A stretch of DNA of 37,280 nt from Paracoccaceae bacterium (GTDB lineage Bacteria > Pseudomonadota > Alphaproteobacteria > Rhodobacterales > Rhodobacteraceae). Positions 8,443 through 16,212 of the stretch are shown here, piece by piece; the first letter of the stretch is position 1; each line of letters starts with the position of its first letter. Position numbers and translations under genes: made by a program. The stretch spans positions 1 through 37,280 of the forward strand of contig JABSSD010000099.1 in assembly GCA_013214575.1 (NCBI GenBank). The letters run 5' to 3'. Under the pieces are notes generated by a model that was not told the origin of the DNA, did not search any database, and saw only the letters and a list, made by a program, of their open reading frames with translations.

Positions 8443-9279
8443 CTATTGACGTAAAAGTATAATTTCGACCCGGTTGTTTCGCTTTGCCATCGGATCTGAC
8501 ACCGACAGTTTGCGATCCGCATGCCCGGTCACCCGATGAATTCGCGCCGGTTTCATGCCACCCGATTCGAGGAGACGCCGCGTGGCGTCAGCCCGGGAGC
8601 TCGACAGTTCCCACACCGGATTATTCGCCAGAACAACCGGATGTGACCGGATAAACCCGCTTATCGCGACGTTGTTGCTGACCACGCCGGTCACCCGCGC
8701 CACCATCCGCATCAGGTCACGCAAAAGCGCAGTCGGCGTTTCTTTGCCCTCTTCAAACAACGGCGCATTTTCGGTGGCGAACATCTCAATGATCAGCCCT
8801 TCGTCGGTGACGCGGGTTACAATGTGCCTGGCCATCTCAATACTGACCATACTTTCGCCGCCACGCCCTTGCAGAGCCTCTTCGATGGTCTTGAACTCTT
8901 CGTTTTCAGCCATCTCTCTGGCCTGTTGATCCAGCCCGGTCTCTCCACGTGCCTGCTGCGCATCTACCGGATTGGCGTCTGATGCGCCGGCCCCGCTCTT
9001 CGTCAGGACATCCTCAGTGAACATGCTGTCGCCATTGAAAGCGCCATTGCCACCACCAGATATCCGACTGATTGGAATCGTCGGCGAGAAGTAGTCCGCA
9101 AGACCCTTTCGCTGTTTTTCCGTCGTTGCACTCAAAAGCCACATCAACATGAAGAAGGCCATCATCGCGGTCACAAAGTCAGCATAAGCCACTTTCCATG
9201 CACCGCCGTGGTGGCCACCGCCACTTATGACTTTTTTCCTCTTGATGATAATGGGCGCTACACCGTTTTGTGCGCTCAT
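8443..9279 (-). CDS. motB: Flagellar motor stator protein MotB
   Basis: A 278-residue protein. The single N-terminal membrane helix carries the proton-binding Asp in AYADFVTAMMAFFMLMWLL (about Asp34), and the C-terminal OmpA-like peptidoglycan-binding domain ends with RVTGHADRKL and NRVEIILL. MotB anchors the MotA/MotB ion channel to the cell wall. I place the start at 9279 because AGGTGG sits just upstream and the family begins shortly before the KR-rich segment; a further in-frame start at 9333 would add 18 unlikely residues. motA is about 10 kb away on the opposite strand, an unusual split. It is read towards flgE. Confidence 0.95.
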   Translation of the reverse strand: MSAQNGVAPIIIKRKKVISGGGHHGGAWKVAYADFVTAMMAFFMLMWLLSATTEKQRKGLADYFSPTIPISRISGGGNGAFNGDSMFTEDVLTKSGAGASDANPVDAQQARGETGLDQQAREMAENEEFKTIEEALQGRGGESMVSIEMARHIVTRVTDEGLIIEMFATENAPLFEEGKETPTALLRDLMRMVARVTGVVSNNVAISGFIRSHPVVLANNPVWELSSSRADATRRLLESGGMKPARIHRVTGHADRKLSVSDPMAKRNNRVEIILLRQ

Positions 9280-9448
9280 GATCCACCACCTTTTTCTACC
9301 CAAGACCGGGATAGCAGTGTGACCGTTAAACATGCCTTAACAGATAAATTTGCCGGCAGTTAAGACAGGTAAATGGGGGCGTTATTGGCTTTTCCATCCA
9401 ATTGGCGCCCAAAATACCGCCCAAATGAGAGAGTCGCCAAATTTTAAA

Positions 9449-9463
9449 TTAATCACCCGCTAA
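9449..9463. promoter_or_regulatory. Candidate CtrA box upstream of motB
   Basis: TTAA-N7-CTAA (TTAG-N7-TTAA on the minus strand), seven of eight consensus bases, in an AT-rich part of the 299-base gap between motB and the AsnC-type regulator. The gap holds no gene that I can recognise. Confidence 0.45.
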
Positions 9464-9578
9464 AGCGTTAAGGAAACCGATACCTGTTGTTTGAGATTTC
9501 AGAGGGTCCACCCTGCTGTGGATCAAGCCGGCAGCGGTCTCTGCGATGCTGTCCGGATCAACCAAGCCTCAACGAGGG

Positions 9579-10073
9579 TCACAGAACATCCAGCGACGTC
9601 TTGACCCGATCCATCACAATCGACGTCTTGAACCGGCTGATATTGGATTCATCAAAGAAATACTCCTGGGTGAACGCCTCGTACTCTTGGATATCACGGA
9701 CCACTAGGATCAACATAAAATCCGCCTCGCCGGTGGTATAATAACATTGCTGCACGCAGGGCGCGTTGCGCATCTTGCGCTTAAAGCTATCCAGGTGCGC
9801 CCGGTTTTCCCGCTCAAGTATCACCTCAACGAGAATGGTCATCTCCCGCCCCAACTTGGCTGGCGACAGCACCGCAATTTCCTTTTCGATCACCCCCGTC
9901 TCGCGCAGCTTCTTGAGCCGCTTCTGCACCGCCGCTGGCGACAGGCCGATATCCTGACTAATGGTTTCGGCGGTCAAACGGGCGTTGCCCTGAACCAGGC
10001 GGAGAATTTTCAGGTCATTGTCATCCATGGTCCGAAATTCATCCAAGTACTGCCGCGCTGCAACAAAAATCAT
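9579..10073 (-). CDS. Lrp/AsnC family transcriptional regulator
   Basis: The product has the compact Lrp/AsnC layout: an N-terminal helix-turn-helix (MDDNDLKILRLVQGNARLTA, then DIGLSPAAVQKRLKKL with the typical SPAAVQKR recognition helix), a linker and an alpha-beta effector/oligomerisation (RAM) domain containing QQCYYTTGEADFMLILVV. Such proteins bind DNA as octamers and respond to amino acids. An AGGGA ribosome site favours the ATG at 10073; a start at 10028 (MDDNDL) would match the usual family N-terminus better and is possible. It is divergent from the catabolic operon at 10183, the usual arrangement for a local regulator, so it probably controls that operon in response to its substrate or product. 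Confidence 0.93.
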   Translation of the reverse strand: MIFVAARQYLDEFRTMDDNDLKILRLVQGNARLTAETISQDIGLSPAAVQKRLKKLRETGVIEKEIAVLSPAKLGREMTILVEVILERENRAHLDSFKRKMRNAPCVQQCYYTTGEADFMLILVVRDIQEYEAFTQEYFFDESNISRFKTSIVMDRVKTSLDVL

Positions 10074-10182
10074 CACTCATTTCCCTAACAACAACTGCGA
10101 AAATCCATCTACCTTTGTAAACTGACGGCAATCAGGGAGCAAACCCATCAAGACGGTGGCGTCCCTCTAGTGTAAGGACAAA
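10074..10182. promoter_or_regulatory. Divergent promoter region, regulator / catabolic operon
   Basis: This roughly 110-base gap must hold the promoters for both the AsnC-type regulator and the ammonia-lyase operon. AAGGA (10174-10178) is the ribosome site for the rightward operon. I cannot pick out a convincing -10/-35 pair or Lrp-type operator by eye. Confidence 0.55.
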
Positions 10183-11376
10183 ATGATGGATCTGTTTGCC
10201 AAGGCCGAAATCCGCCATACCAAGGCAGCGCCACCTGTGGCGGCTGCCGCCAATCAGCTGCTGTCGCAACAGGATTTCGAACAGGCCTGGGCAGAAATCA
10301 CCGCATGGGACGGATATGCCGCGACGCCGCTGATCGATCTGGGCGCATTGGCCGCCAGCCTGAGTATTTCCAAGGTCCTATATAAACACGAGGGGCCTCG
10401 GTTTGGGCTGGGCAGCTTCAAGGCGCTTGGCGCTGCTTATGCGGCGTTGCGGCTGTTGCAACGGCAAGTCTCGCGCCGGATCGGACAGCAGGTTAGCCTC
10501 AGCTCTATCCGCAATGGCGAACACGCTGAAATCTGTTCTGAGATCACCTTGGTCTCTGCAACCGATGGCAATCACGGTCGCTCGCTCGCCTGGGGCTGTC
10601 AGCGGTTTGGAGTGCCTTGCCGGATATATATTCATGCCGAGGTCAGCGAAGGCCGGGCCAAGGCCATGCGGGACCTGGGCGCCAAAGTGATCCGGATTGA
10701 TGGCGACTATGACGATTCGGTTGCCCTCGCCCGTGACGAGGCCGAGCAACAGGGCTGGTTTGTCGTCTCGGACACCTCTTGGCCCGGCTATACTGACCCG
10801 CCCCGCGATGTGATGGCCGGTTATGGCGTGATGACGCGCGAGATCTGCGAGGCTCTGGATCAGGCCCCAACCCATATTTTCCTGCAAGGTGGCGTTGGTG
10901 GATTGGCCGCCTCAGTTGCGGCCGGGTTGCGACAGTATTGGCAGCAGGATGCCCCCCGTGTGGTGGTGGTTGAGCCGGACCTGGCCGCTTGCCTCTATGA
11001 AAGCGCGCGCGCTGGCCGGGCAACCACTGTGACAATCACCGAGGAAACCATAATGGCCGGCCTGTCCTGTGGTGAGCCATCCGAGATGGCCTGGGAGATC
11101 CTAGCGCAGGAAGCCAGCGATTTCATCACCATCCCCGATTCAATCGTCGCCTCGACAGTGCGTCTTTTGGCCCGCCCGCAAGGCACTGATCCAGTGGTCG
11201 AAGCGGGCGAAAGTGCGGTTGCGGGTCTGGCCGCATTGATCGCCGCACGCCAAAGTCCGGAGCTGTCGGACAGATTGGGATTGAACGCCCAGTCGCGGGT
11301 CTTGCTTATCGGCTCTGAGGGGGTCACCGATCGCGAAATATTCGCCCAGATCATGGCGGAAAACGATGATGTCTGA
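10183..11376 (+). CDS. Diaminopropionate ammonia-lyase-like PLP enzyme
   Basis: A 397-residue fold-type II PLP enzyme. The Schiff-base lysine is Lys80 in RFGLGSFKALGAAYA, a sequence typical of 2,3-diaminopropionate ammonia-lyase (YgeX/DpaL), and ATDGNHGRSLAWGCQRFG is the phosphate/substrate loop region; a glycine-rich loop (LQGGVGGLAASVAAG) holds the cofactor phosphate. Family enzymes convert D- or L-diaminopropionate to pyruvate plus two ammonia. The hydroxyectoine protein EutB is a more distant member of the same fold, so the exact substrate is open. First gene of a tight operon: its end overlaps the next gene by 11 bases. Two ATGs are adjacent at 10183 and 10186; spacing to AAGGA slightly favours the second. 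Confidence 0.85.
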   Translation: MMDLFAKAEIRHTKAAPPVAAAANQLLSQQDFEQAWAEITAWDGYAATPLIDLGALAASLSISKVLYKHEGPRFGLGSFKALGAAYAALRLLQRQVSRRIGQQVSLSSIRNGEHAEICSEITLVSATDGNHGRSLAWGCQRFGVPCRIYIHAEVSEGRAKAMRDLGAKVIRIDGDYDDSVALARDEAEQQGWFVVSDTSWPGYTDPPRDVMAGYGVMTREICEALDQAPTHIFLQGGVGGLAASVAAGLRQYWQQDAPRVVVVEPDLAACLYESARAGRATTVTITEETIMAGLSCGEPSEMAWEILAQEASDFITIPDSIVASTVRLLARPQGTDPVVEAGESAVAGLAALIAARQSPELSDRLGLNAQSRVLLIGSEGVTDREIFAQIMAENDDV

Positions 11377-12535
11377 CAGCCCACCCCGGGGGTTCCCGCC
11401 CGAAGAATTTGCCGCCCGCACCGCCAAAGCGCAGGCCGCAATGGATCAGGCGGGCCTGTCCGGGCTGCTGCTGATGACAGAGGCCGAAGTGCGCTACTTC
11501 AGTGGTTTCCACACGTTGTTCTGGCAAAGCCCGACCCGTCCCTGGTTCCTGTTCATCCCAGCTCAGGGCAAACCCATCGCCGTCATTCCTGAAATTGGCG
11601 CCCTGCTGATGCGGCAAACCTGGATCGACGACATCCGCACCTGGCCTGCGCCGAACCCGGTTGATGATGGCATCAGCCTGCTGACCGAACTGCTGGCACC
11701 GCTGGCCAGCCAGAGCGCCAGTATCGGCGTGCTCAAAGGCCACGAGACCGCATTGCGGATGCCACTTGCCGACTATGAACACTTGATTGCCGCCCTTCCG
11801 GGCCTGCAGATCAAAGACGCCACCGGGCTGGTTCGGTCTCTTCGTATGGTGAAATCGCCTCGGGAAATTGAAAAGCTCTCTCATATCTGCGCCATCGGAT
11901 CGCGGATCTTTGAGCGGGTGCCAGATTTCGCCAAGGCCGGCACAGCACTGGACGAGGTTTTTCGCTCGTTCCGCCACGCCGCTCTGGATGCGGGTGCCGA
12001 TGATGTGCCCTACCTTGTTGGCGGGGCTGATCGGGGCGGCTATCGCGATGTGATTTCACCACCCAGCGGCAGAGCTCTACAGGCCGGTGACATCTTGATG
12101 CTGGACAGCGGCGCCACCTGGGATGGGTATTTTTGTGACTTTGATCGCAACTTTGCCATCACCCGGGCCGACGATTTATCCCGCCGCGCCTATGACGTAT
12201 TGTGGCGCGCCACCGAGGCAGGCCTTGCTGCCGCCCGCCCCGGCACCAGCTGCCGCGAGCTGTTTCACACGATGCAATCGGTGATCGCACTAATGGATAG
12301 CGCTGGCGGAGACGTTGGCCGGTTGGGGCACGGACTGGGAATGCAGCTGACAGAATGGCCCTCACACGCGGCATTTGATGACACCGTGATCGAAGAAAAC
12401 ATGGTGCTGACCCTTGAGCCTTCGCTGAGCTATGGTGACGGACGCATCATGGTGCATGAGGAAAACATCGTTATCCGGGCATCCGGTGCTGAATTGCTGA
12501 CCCGCCGCGCAGCCCCAGAGCTGCCGGTTATCTGA
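11366..12535 (+). CDS. M24-family metallopeptidase (Xaa-Pro aminopeptidase/ectoine hydrolase-like)
   Basis: The 389-residue protein has the N-terminal creatinase-type domain (about 1-160, with AEVRYFSGFHTLFW) and the C-terminal pita-bread catalytic domain. The five metal ligands are visible: Asp247 and Asp258 in LDSGATWDGYFCDFDR, His322 in LGHGLGMQ, Glu351 in TLEPSL, and Glu365 or Glu366 in VHEENIVI. It should therefore be an active dinuclear-metal hydrolase cutting an amide or peptide bond. M24 proteins in catabolic operons include ectoine hydrolase (DoeA/EutD) and Xaa-Pro dipeptidases; the N-terminal domain does not look like DoeA to me. It overlaps the ammonia-lyase gene, so the two are coupled and probably act in sequence, the hydrolase releasing the amino acid that the lyase consumes (inference). 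Confidence 0.87.
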   Translation: MMSDSPPRGFPPEEFAARTAKAQAAMDQAGLSGLLLMTEAEVRYFSGFHTLFWQSPTRPWFLFIPAQGKPIAVIPEIGALLMRQTWIDDIRTWPAPNPVDDGISLLTELLAPLASQSASIGVLKGHETALRMPLADYEHLIAALPGLQIKDATGLVRSLRMVKSPREIEKLSHICAIGSRIFERVPDFAKAGTALDEVFRSFRHAALDAGADDVPYLVGGADRGGYRDVISPPSGRALQAGDILMLDSGATWDGYFCDFDRNFAITRADDLSRRAYDVLWRATEAGLAAARPGTSCRELFHTMQSVIALMDSAGGDVGRLGHGLGMQLTEWPSHAAFDDTVIEENMVLTLEPSLSYGDGRIMVHEENIVIRASGAELLTRRAAPELPVI

Positions 12536-12545
12536 AGGGCAAAGA

Positions 12546-13295
12546 ATGAAACTCGACTATACAACCGACACTGGCATCGGCACCCGTGCAACCCTTGGCA
12601 CCATCGTTCTGTCGACCGACGAAACACTAGAGCCGGAGTTTGCCCGAATGACCGCCCTGGACGGCGTGGCGCTGTACCACAGCCGAATTCCCATGGTGAC
12701 CGAGATCAGCGCCGGCACCCTGCAGCAAATGGAACAGGACCTTCCCGCCTCGGCCCGGCTGTTGCCCGCATCGCTTGACTTCGATGTGATCGGATATGGC
12801 TGTACGTCGGCCGCGACCGTAATCGGACAGGCGGGGGTCGCCCGGGCGATCAATTCGGTTTTCCCGCGCGCCAAGGTGACCGACCCACTGACGGCCATCA
12901 TCGCGGCGGCAAATGCGCTTGGCGCCAAACGGCTGGGATTTATCACGCCTTATATACCCGACGTTTCCATACGCATGCGGCGCAAACTGGAAGAGGCTGG
13001 GTTTGAGATCGTTGCTTTTGGCTCATTTGAGGAATCTGACGACCGGGTGGTCGCGCGGATATCTCCGGCGTCGATTGCCGCCGCCATTGATCAGGTTTCT
13101 GCGCAGGCCGATTGTGATGCCATTGTCGCCGCCTGCACCAACCTGCGCTGCCTGAAAATCATCGACGCGGCCGAGAGAAGAACCGGGACACAGGTGATTA
13201 CAAGCAATCAGGCGCTGGCCTGGCACATGCTGCGTCTGGCCGGTATTGCCGAGCAACAAACAGGGTTCGGGAGGCTATTCACCCAGCCACTTTAG
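12546..13295 (+). CDS. Asp/Glu racemase superfamily protein (maleate isomerase/EutA-like)
   Basis: A 249-residue protein with the two catalytic cysteines of this superfamily: Cys86 in IGYGCTSAATV and Cys197 in IVAACTNLRCL. The C-terminal ITSNQALAWHMLRLAG is typical of the maleate cis-trans isomerase, arylmalonate decarboxylase and EutA branch. Members racemise, isomerise or decarboxylate small acids by two-base chemistry. It ends the operon, ten bases after the peptidase gene and preceded by GAAGGG. With a diaminopropionate-type lyase, a role in interconverting stereoisomers of the substrate is plausible but not shown. Confidence 0.85.
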   Translation: MKLDYTTDTGIGTRATLGTIVLSTDETLEPEFARMTALDGVALYHSRIPMVTEISAGTLQQMEQDLPASARLLPASLDFDVIGYGCTSAATVIGQAGVARAINSVFPRAKVTDPLTAIIAAANALGAKRLGFITPYIPDVSIRMRRKLEEAGFEIVAFGSFEESDDRVVARISPASIAAAIDQVSAQADCDAIVAACTNLRCLKIIDAAERRTGTQVITSNQALAWHMLRLAGIAEQQTGFGRLFTQPL

Positions 13296-13349
13296 GCCAA
13301 GGCTATGACCATTTGGCAGGTCTTGCCGTGAGCCTTCAAAGACGAAGCC

Positions 13350-13425
13350 TGGTGCCCCAAGACGGATTCGAACCGCCGACCTACTATTTACGAAACAGTT
13401 GCTCTACCAGCTGAGCTATTGGGGC
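13350..13425 (-). tRNA. tRNA-Thr (anticodon CGT)
   Basis: Minus strand. The acceptor stem GCCCCAA pairs with TTGGGGC, followed by discriminator A and an encoded CCA. D arm GCTCAGCTGGTAGAGC, anticodon stem ACTGT/ATAGT with loop TTCGTAA, and T arm with TTCGAAT are all present. Anticodon CGT reads ACG. The 76 bases are intact. Broken and mobile sequences lie directly upstream of the gene (13458-14540), as often happens at tRNA genes used for integration, but I see no integrase or repeated attachment site. Confidence 0.97.
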
Positions 13426-13457
13426 ATTCCGGGCATCCATCTAAACGCGGGTGTTTC

Positions 13458-13897
13458 TCAGAGCAAGGCGAGATAGGGCGGTTGATAAAAGTAACATATT
13501 TGCGCAGCATCTTGACTGCGCCAGAGGCCGTCTCCCCGCATTGCGGTATAGATCATGTTTGGATCGTGAGCGGCGATGGTGATGGCATCAACCGGTGCCT
13601 GTGGCAGGCCTTGCCCAGAGGGAAGCCACCTTCGGCCGCCATTTTCGCTCCGCCATATACCATCTTGAGCCCGCAGCAAATTTGACCCGTCAAAAATGCG
13701 GCCCGCCCTGACAAAAGCGTGCGGCGGGGTATCCCTTTTGGGATCCGGATGGAGGCCAGTCGGATCTTGGGATGCACGGAAGATATTATCAGCATTTAGG
13801 AAAGAGACAGGAGAATGGAAAATGAGCTCGCAGGCACCAGAAGAATTCTCGTCAGAAACGCAACCACCACAGATAGAAGACGTAGAATCAAAGCCAT
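13458..13897 (-). pseudogene. Truncated, frameshifted BNR/Asp-box repeat protein gene
   Basis: A long minus-strand frame (about 13916 down to 13458) encodes FRASQDPTGLHPDPK, then GIWRSENGGRRWLPSGQGLP and GDGLWRSQDAAQ, two Asp-box (BNR) style beta-propeller repeats separated by a typical HDPNMIYTAMRGDG strand. A good start with a hydrophobic leader (ATG at 13897, MALILRLLSVVVAFLTRILL) is in a different frame, so a frameshift near 13800-13830 probably separates the signal from the body. After the second repeat the frame turns into unrelated residues and stops, whereas such proteins usually have many more repeats. I read it as a remnant cut off 3' next to the tRNA gene. Function of the intact family in this setting is unknown to me. 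Confidence 0.6.
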
Positions 13898-13990
13898 GTC
13901 CGCAACCTGTGAATTCTTAGCGACATGTCCAATAGCAATGTCAGGGTTCTCTCTGACGATTGCGTTATCTTGGCTAGATTGTGAATTAGC

Positions 13991-14540
13991 ATGCAAATTT
14001 GACCCACTTGGGTGGAAAATCAGCGGCTAAAAGTGCCCCCCGCTGCCCGGCAGGGGAATGCAGGCCTTCACTGACAGGGCGTTTTGTTATCAGCCGCGCA
14101 TTTGAGTGCTCAAAATATGCAGCTGTTATTGAGGGGAAATGCAGCTAAGATCCGACGTCTTGTGTCGAGGGATCGGCGGAGCATCCGGCCCGTGAGCCGT
14201 GAGCCGTGAGACAGACCTATTCTGGAACCCGATCAAGAGATATGTGCAGGAGGCCTCACCACCGAGTCGTCAGCGGAAAATACGGCCGCTGCGCCACAAG
14301 TTGAGCGGCTTTGAGACCCGTTTTCAGGAGCGGTATGATCTGGACCAGAAGCGCCCCCGGCGGCAACGACGAACTGCCTTGCAGCTTTGTGAACGACTGG
14401 TTGTCCTGCGCGGGACATTGCTGGCCAATGCGCTGCCGGACAGGAGGTGGATACACCGGTTCATATTCCCCGCTTCAGTTCCAGGCTGGCGATGGCCTCC
14501 AGTTTGACTGGGGGCGCAGGTCTGCGCGGACGTAGAATGA
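13991..14540 (+). mobile_element. IS21-family remnant (terminal sequence and istA fragments)
   Basis: The plus strand carries pieces of an IstA-type transposase in shifting frames: PIKRYVQEASPPSRQRK followed by DLDQKRPRRQRRTA and LCERLV (frame of 14199) match the region after the N-terminal helix-turn-helix, and FQAGDGLQFDWGR (frame of 14311) matches the start of the catalytic domain, where the usual text is close to PGEAFQFDW. At 13996 the sequence aatttgacccacttgggtgg resembles the TTGACCCA-type ends of IS21 elements. A triple 7-base repeat (cgtgagc, 14191-14211) probably broke the frame. No istB and no right end are visible. Confidence 0.7.
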
Positions 14541-14586
14541 CCCCTAGCTGGGATCCCAGCCAGAGGCTTGATATCCGTGAGTGCGG

Positions 14587-15330
14587 TCAGGGATAGTAGC
14601 TACGAACCAGGGAACTGGCGATCAAGGTCCAGCCGTCCGCGACCACAAAGAATGCCAATTTGAACGGCAGTGACACCACCGCGGGGGGGACCATCATCAT
14701 CCCCATCGACATCAGAATTGCCGCAACCACCAAATCGATGATGAGAAACGGCAGGAAGACCAAAAAGCCGATTTGAAAGGCCCGCGAAATTTCTGACAGC
14801 AGAAAGCTGGGGATCAGCACCGACAGTGGAGCGTCGGGGGTTGGATCTATCCCCTGGGTGTCGGGACGTAGATCTGACATCGCATAAAACGTATCTGCAT
14901 CCAGCCGCGCTGCCATAAAGGCTCGAAACGGCTCAAGTGCACGAATGACCGCCTCCTCTACCCCTATTTGTTCTTCGATCAAGGGGCTGATGCCATGGGT
15001 CCAGGCGTCGGTAAACACAGGTTCCATCACAAAATAGGTCAGAAACATCGCCAGGCTGACAATCAGCATATTGGGCGGTGCTTGCTGCATTCCCATACCC
15101 TGACGGACAATCGCCAAAACCGTTACAATAAATGGAAAACAGGTGATCATGATGGCCAGGCCGGGGGCCAGGCTGAGCACGGTAAGCAAGAGAATCAGCT
15201 GGATGGACCGCGCGGAAATCGATCCATTGTCAGCCAGCGACAGGTTCAATTCCTGCGCCTGTGCGACCTGCGGCATCGCCAGCAGCGCAAAGGCTGCCAG
15301 CGTTAGGAAAAGGAAGGATCTTTGGATCAT
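14587..15330 (-). CDS. fliP: Flagellar export gate protein FliP
   Basis: The 247-residue protein has a cleavable signal peptide (ending MPQVAQAQ) and then four membrane segments, with the FliP hallmarks MITCFPFIVTVLAIVRQGMG, PPNMLIVSLAMFLTYFVM and the C-terminal LIIDLVVAAILMSMGMMMVP. FliP forms, with FliQ and FliR, the export channel inside the MS ring. Its start overlaps the fliN stop (ATGA), and it is the last gene of the fliF-fliH-fliN-fliP unit. No clear terminator follows before the IS21 remnant. Confidence 0.97.
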   Translation of the reverse strand: MIQRSFLFLTLAAFALLAMPQVAQAQELNLSLADNGSISARSIQLILLLTVLSLAPGLAIMITCFPFIVTVLAIVRQGMGMQQAPPNMLIVSLAMFLTYFVMEPVFTDAWTHGISPLIEEQIGVEEAVIRALEPFRAFMAARLDADTFYAMSDLRPDTQGIDPTPDAPLSVLIPSFLLSEISRAFQIGFLVFLPFLIIDLVVAAILMSMGMMMVPPAVVSLPFKLAFFVVADGWTLIASSLVRSYYP

Positions 15331-15623
15331 CCCAGCCCACTTTGTAGATCTGCAATTTCGGTCAATCGTACGGCCAGTTGTCCAGCCTGATCGCCTTCCA
15401 ATTCTTCCAACTGACCACGGGCAACCAGGCGGTCGCCAACATAAAGATCGACGGGATCTTCGACCCGCTTGTCCAGTGTTAGAACGGCGTTCTCGCAGAG
15501 ATTAACCAGATCACGAATCAGCGGGCGGGCCTTTCCAACAGACACTACGACTTCGACTGGAACTGAATTAAACGGATTGCCGGAGTCAGCAGTTTTCTTC
15601 TTGAGATCGGTATTATCATCCAT
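15327..15623 (-). CDS. fliN: Flagellar motor switch protein FliN
   Basis: A 98-residue SpoA-domain protein: NSVPVEVVVSVGKARPLIRD and DPVDLYVGDRLVARGQL are the conserved FliN strands. It builds the bottom of the cytoplasmic C ring with FliM and receives CheY-phosphate signalling. The start at 15623 (MDDNTDLKKK) is chosen because GAGGA lies upstream and the in-frame extension to 15707 lies within fliH. It overlaps fliH by eight bases and fliP by four. Confidence 0.93.
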   Translation of the reverse strand: MDDNTDLKKKTADSGNPFNSVPVEVVVSVGKARPLIRDLVNLCENAVLTLDKRVEDPVDLYVGDRLVARGQLEELEGDQAGQLAVRLTEIADLQSGLG

Positions 15624-16212
15624 ATTGGGCGTCCTCTTTGACTTGGAAGGAGAAGGCATCAACCGACTCGCGGATTGAGTCGAGCAATGCCCCACTGTTG
15701 ATTTCACGTTCTAGGTCGCCAACGCGCAGGTAGGCTTGACCCGGGGAAAAACTGGCGTCCTCACGGACTTTTATATCGACAGAAAAGCTTTGAGTGAGAG
15801 CGGATCGAACACCGCCGGCTTCACCTGCCGCCACCGTGATCACCAGTGGTTGATGGGTCTGCCCCTTTGCCATATCGGTCAGTTGCTCGACGATGTGGTG
15901 ACCAAAACTGGCGGCCATGGCGTCTGGCAAGATGGCGCTGGTCAACACCTTGAACATTGGGTCGAGCGATTCGATCAGCTGATTTTGCGCCTCGTGAAAG
16001 GTAAAACTCATATCTTCGAGCGAGTTCGCCAGAGTGGCAGAAATCTTGCTTGTTTCGCGCTCATGGGCGCCAACAGAATCGTCCCATCCAGCGGTATATC
16101 CGCTTTCAAATGAAACCAGTTTCTGCTCTTCAAGCAGCTCATCCGAAACCATGGCTACGGGTTCAACTTTCCCTGCATTGCCAAAATCTTCTAATAGGTG
16201 AGCAATAGTCAT
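15616..16212 (-). CDS. fliH: FliH-like flagellar export ATPase regulator
   Basis: The 198-residue acidic protein has a hydrophilic N-terminus, a central helical coiled-coil-like stretch (HERETSKISATLANSLEDMS to about residue 100) and a C-terminal alpha-beta domain, the layout of FliH/YscL. FliH binds FliI, regulates the ATPase and tethers it to FliN. Sequence of this family is weakly conserved; placement between fliF and fliN is the main support. ATG overlaps the fliF stop by one base. Confidence 0.8.
   Translation of the reverse strand: MTIAHLLEDFGNAGKVEPVAMVSDELLEEQKLVSFESGYTAGWDDSVGAHERETSKISATLANSLEDMSFTFHEAQNQLIESLDPMFKVLTSAILPDAMAASFGHHIVEQLTDMAKGQTHQPLVITVAAGEAGGVRSALTQSFSVDIKVREDASFSPGQAYLRVGDLEREINSGALLDSIRESVDAFSFQVKEDAQYG

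Noticed and set aside
9280-9333. Longer MotB N-terminus
   Set aside because: The extension is not family-like, and AGGTGG sits directly before the ATG at 9279.
10183-13295. Firm call as an ectoine-degradation operon
   Set aside because: The lyase motifs fit diaminopropionate ammonia-lyase better, and the ornithine-cyclodeaminase-like EutC, DoeB/EutE and a transporter are absent.
14199-14507. 102-codon plus-strand frame as a novel small gene
   Set aside because: Its residues match part of an IS21 IstA protein that continues in another frame.
14547-14560. Perfect 14-base palindrome gctgggatcccagc as an operator or terminator
   Set aside because: It is short, has no T run and lies at the edge of IS21 debris near the fliP stop; nothing supports a function.
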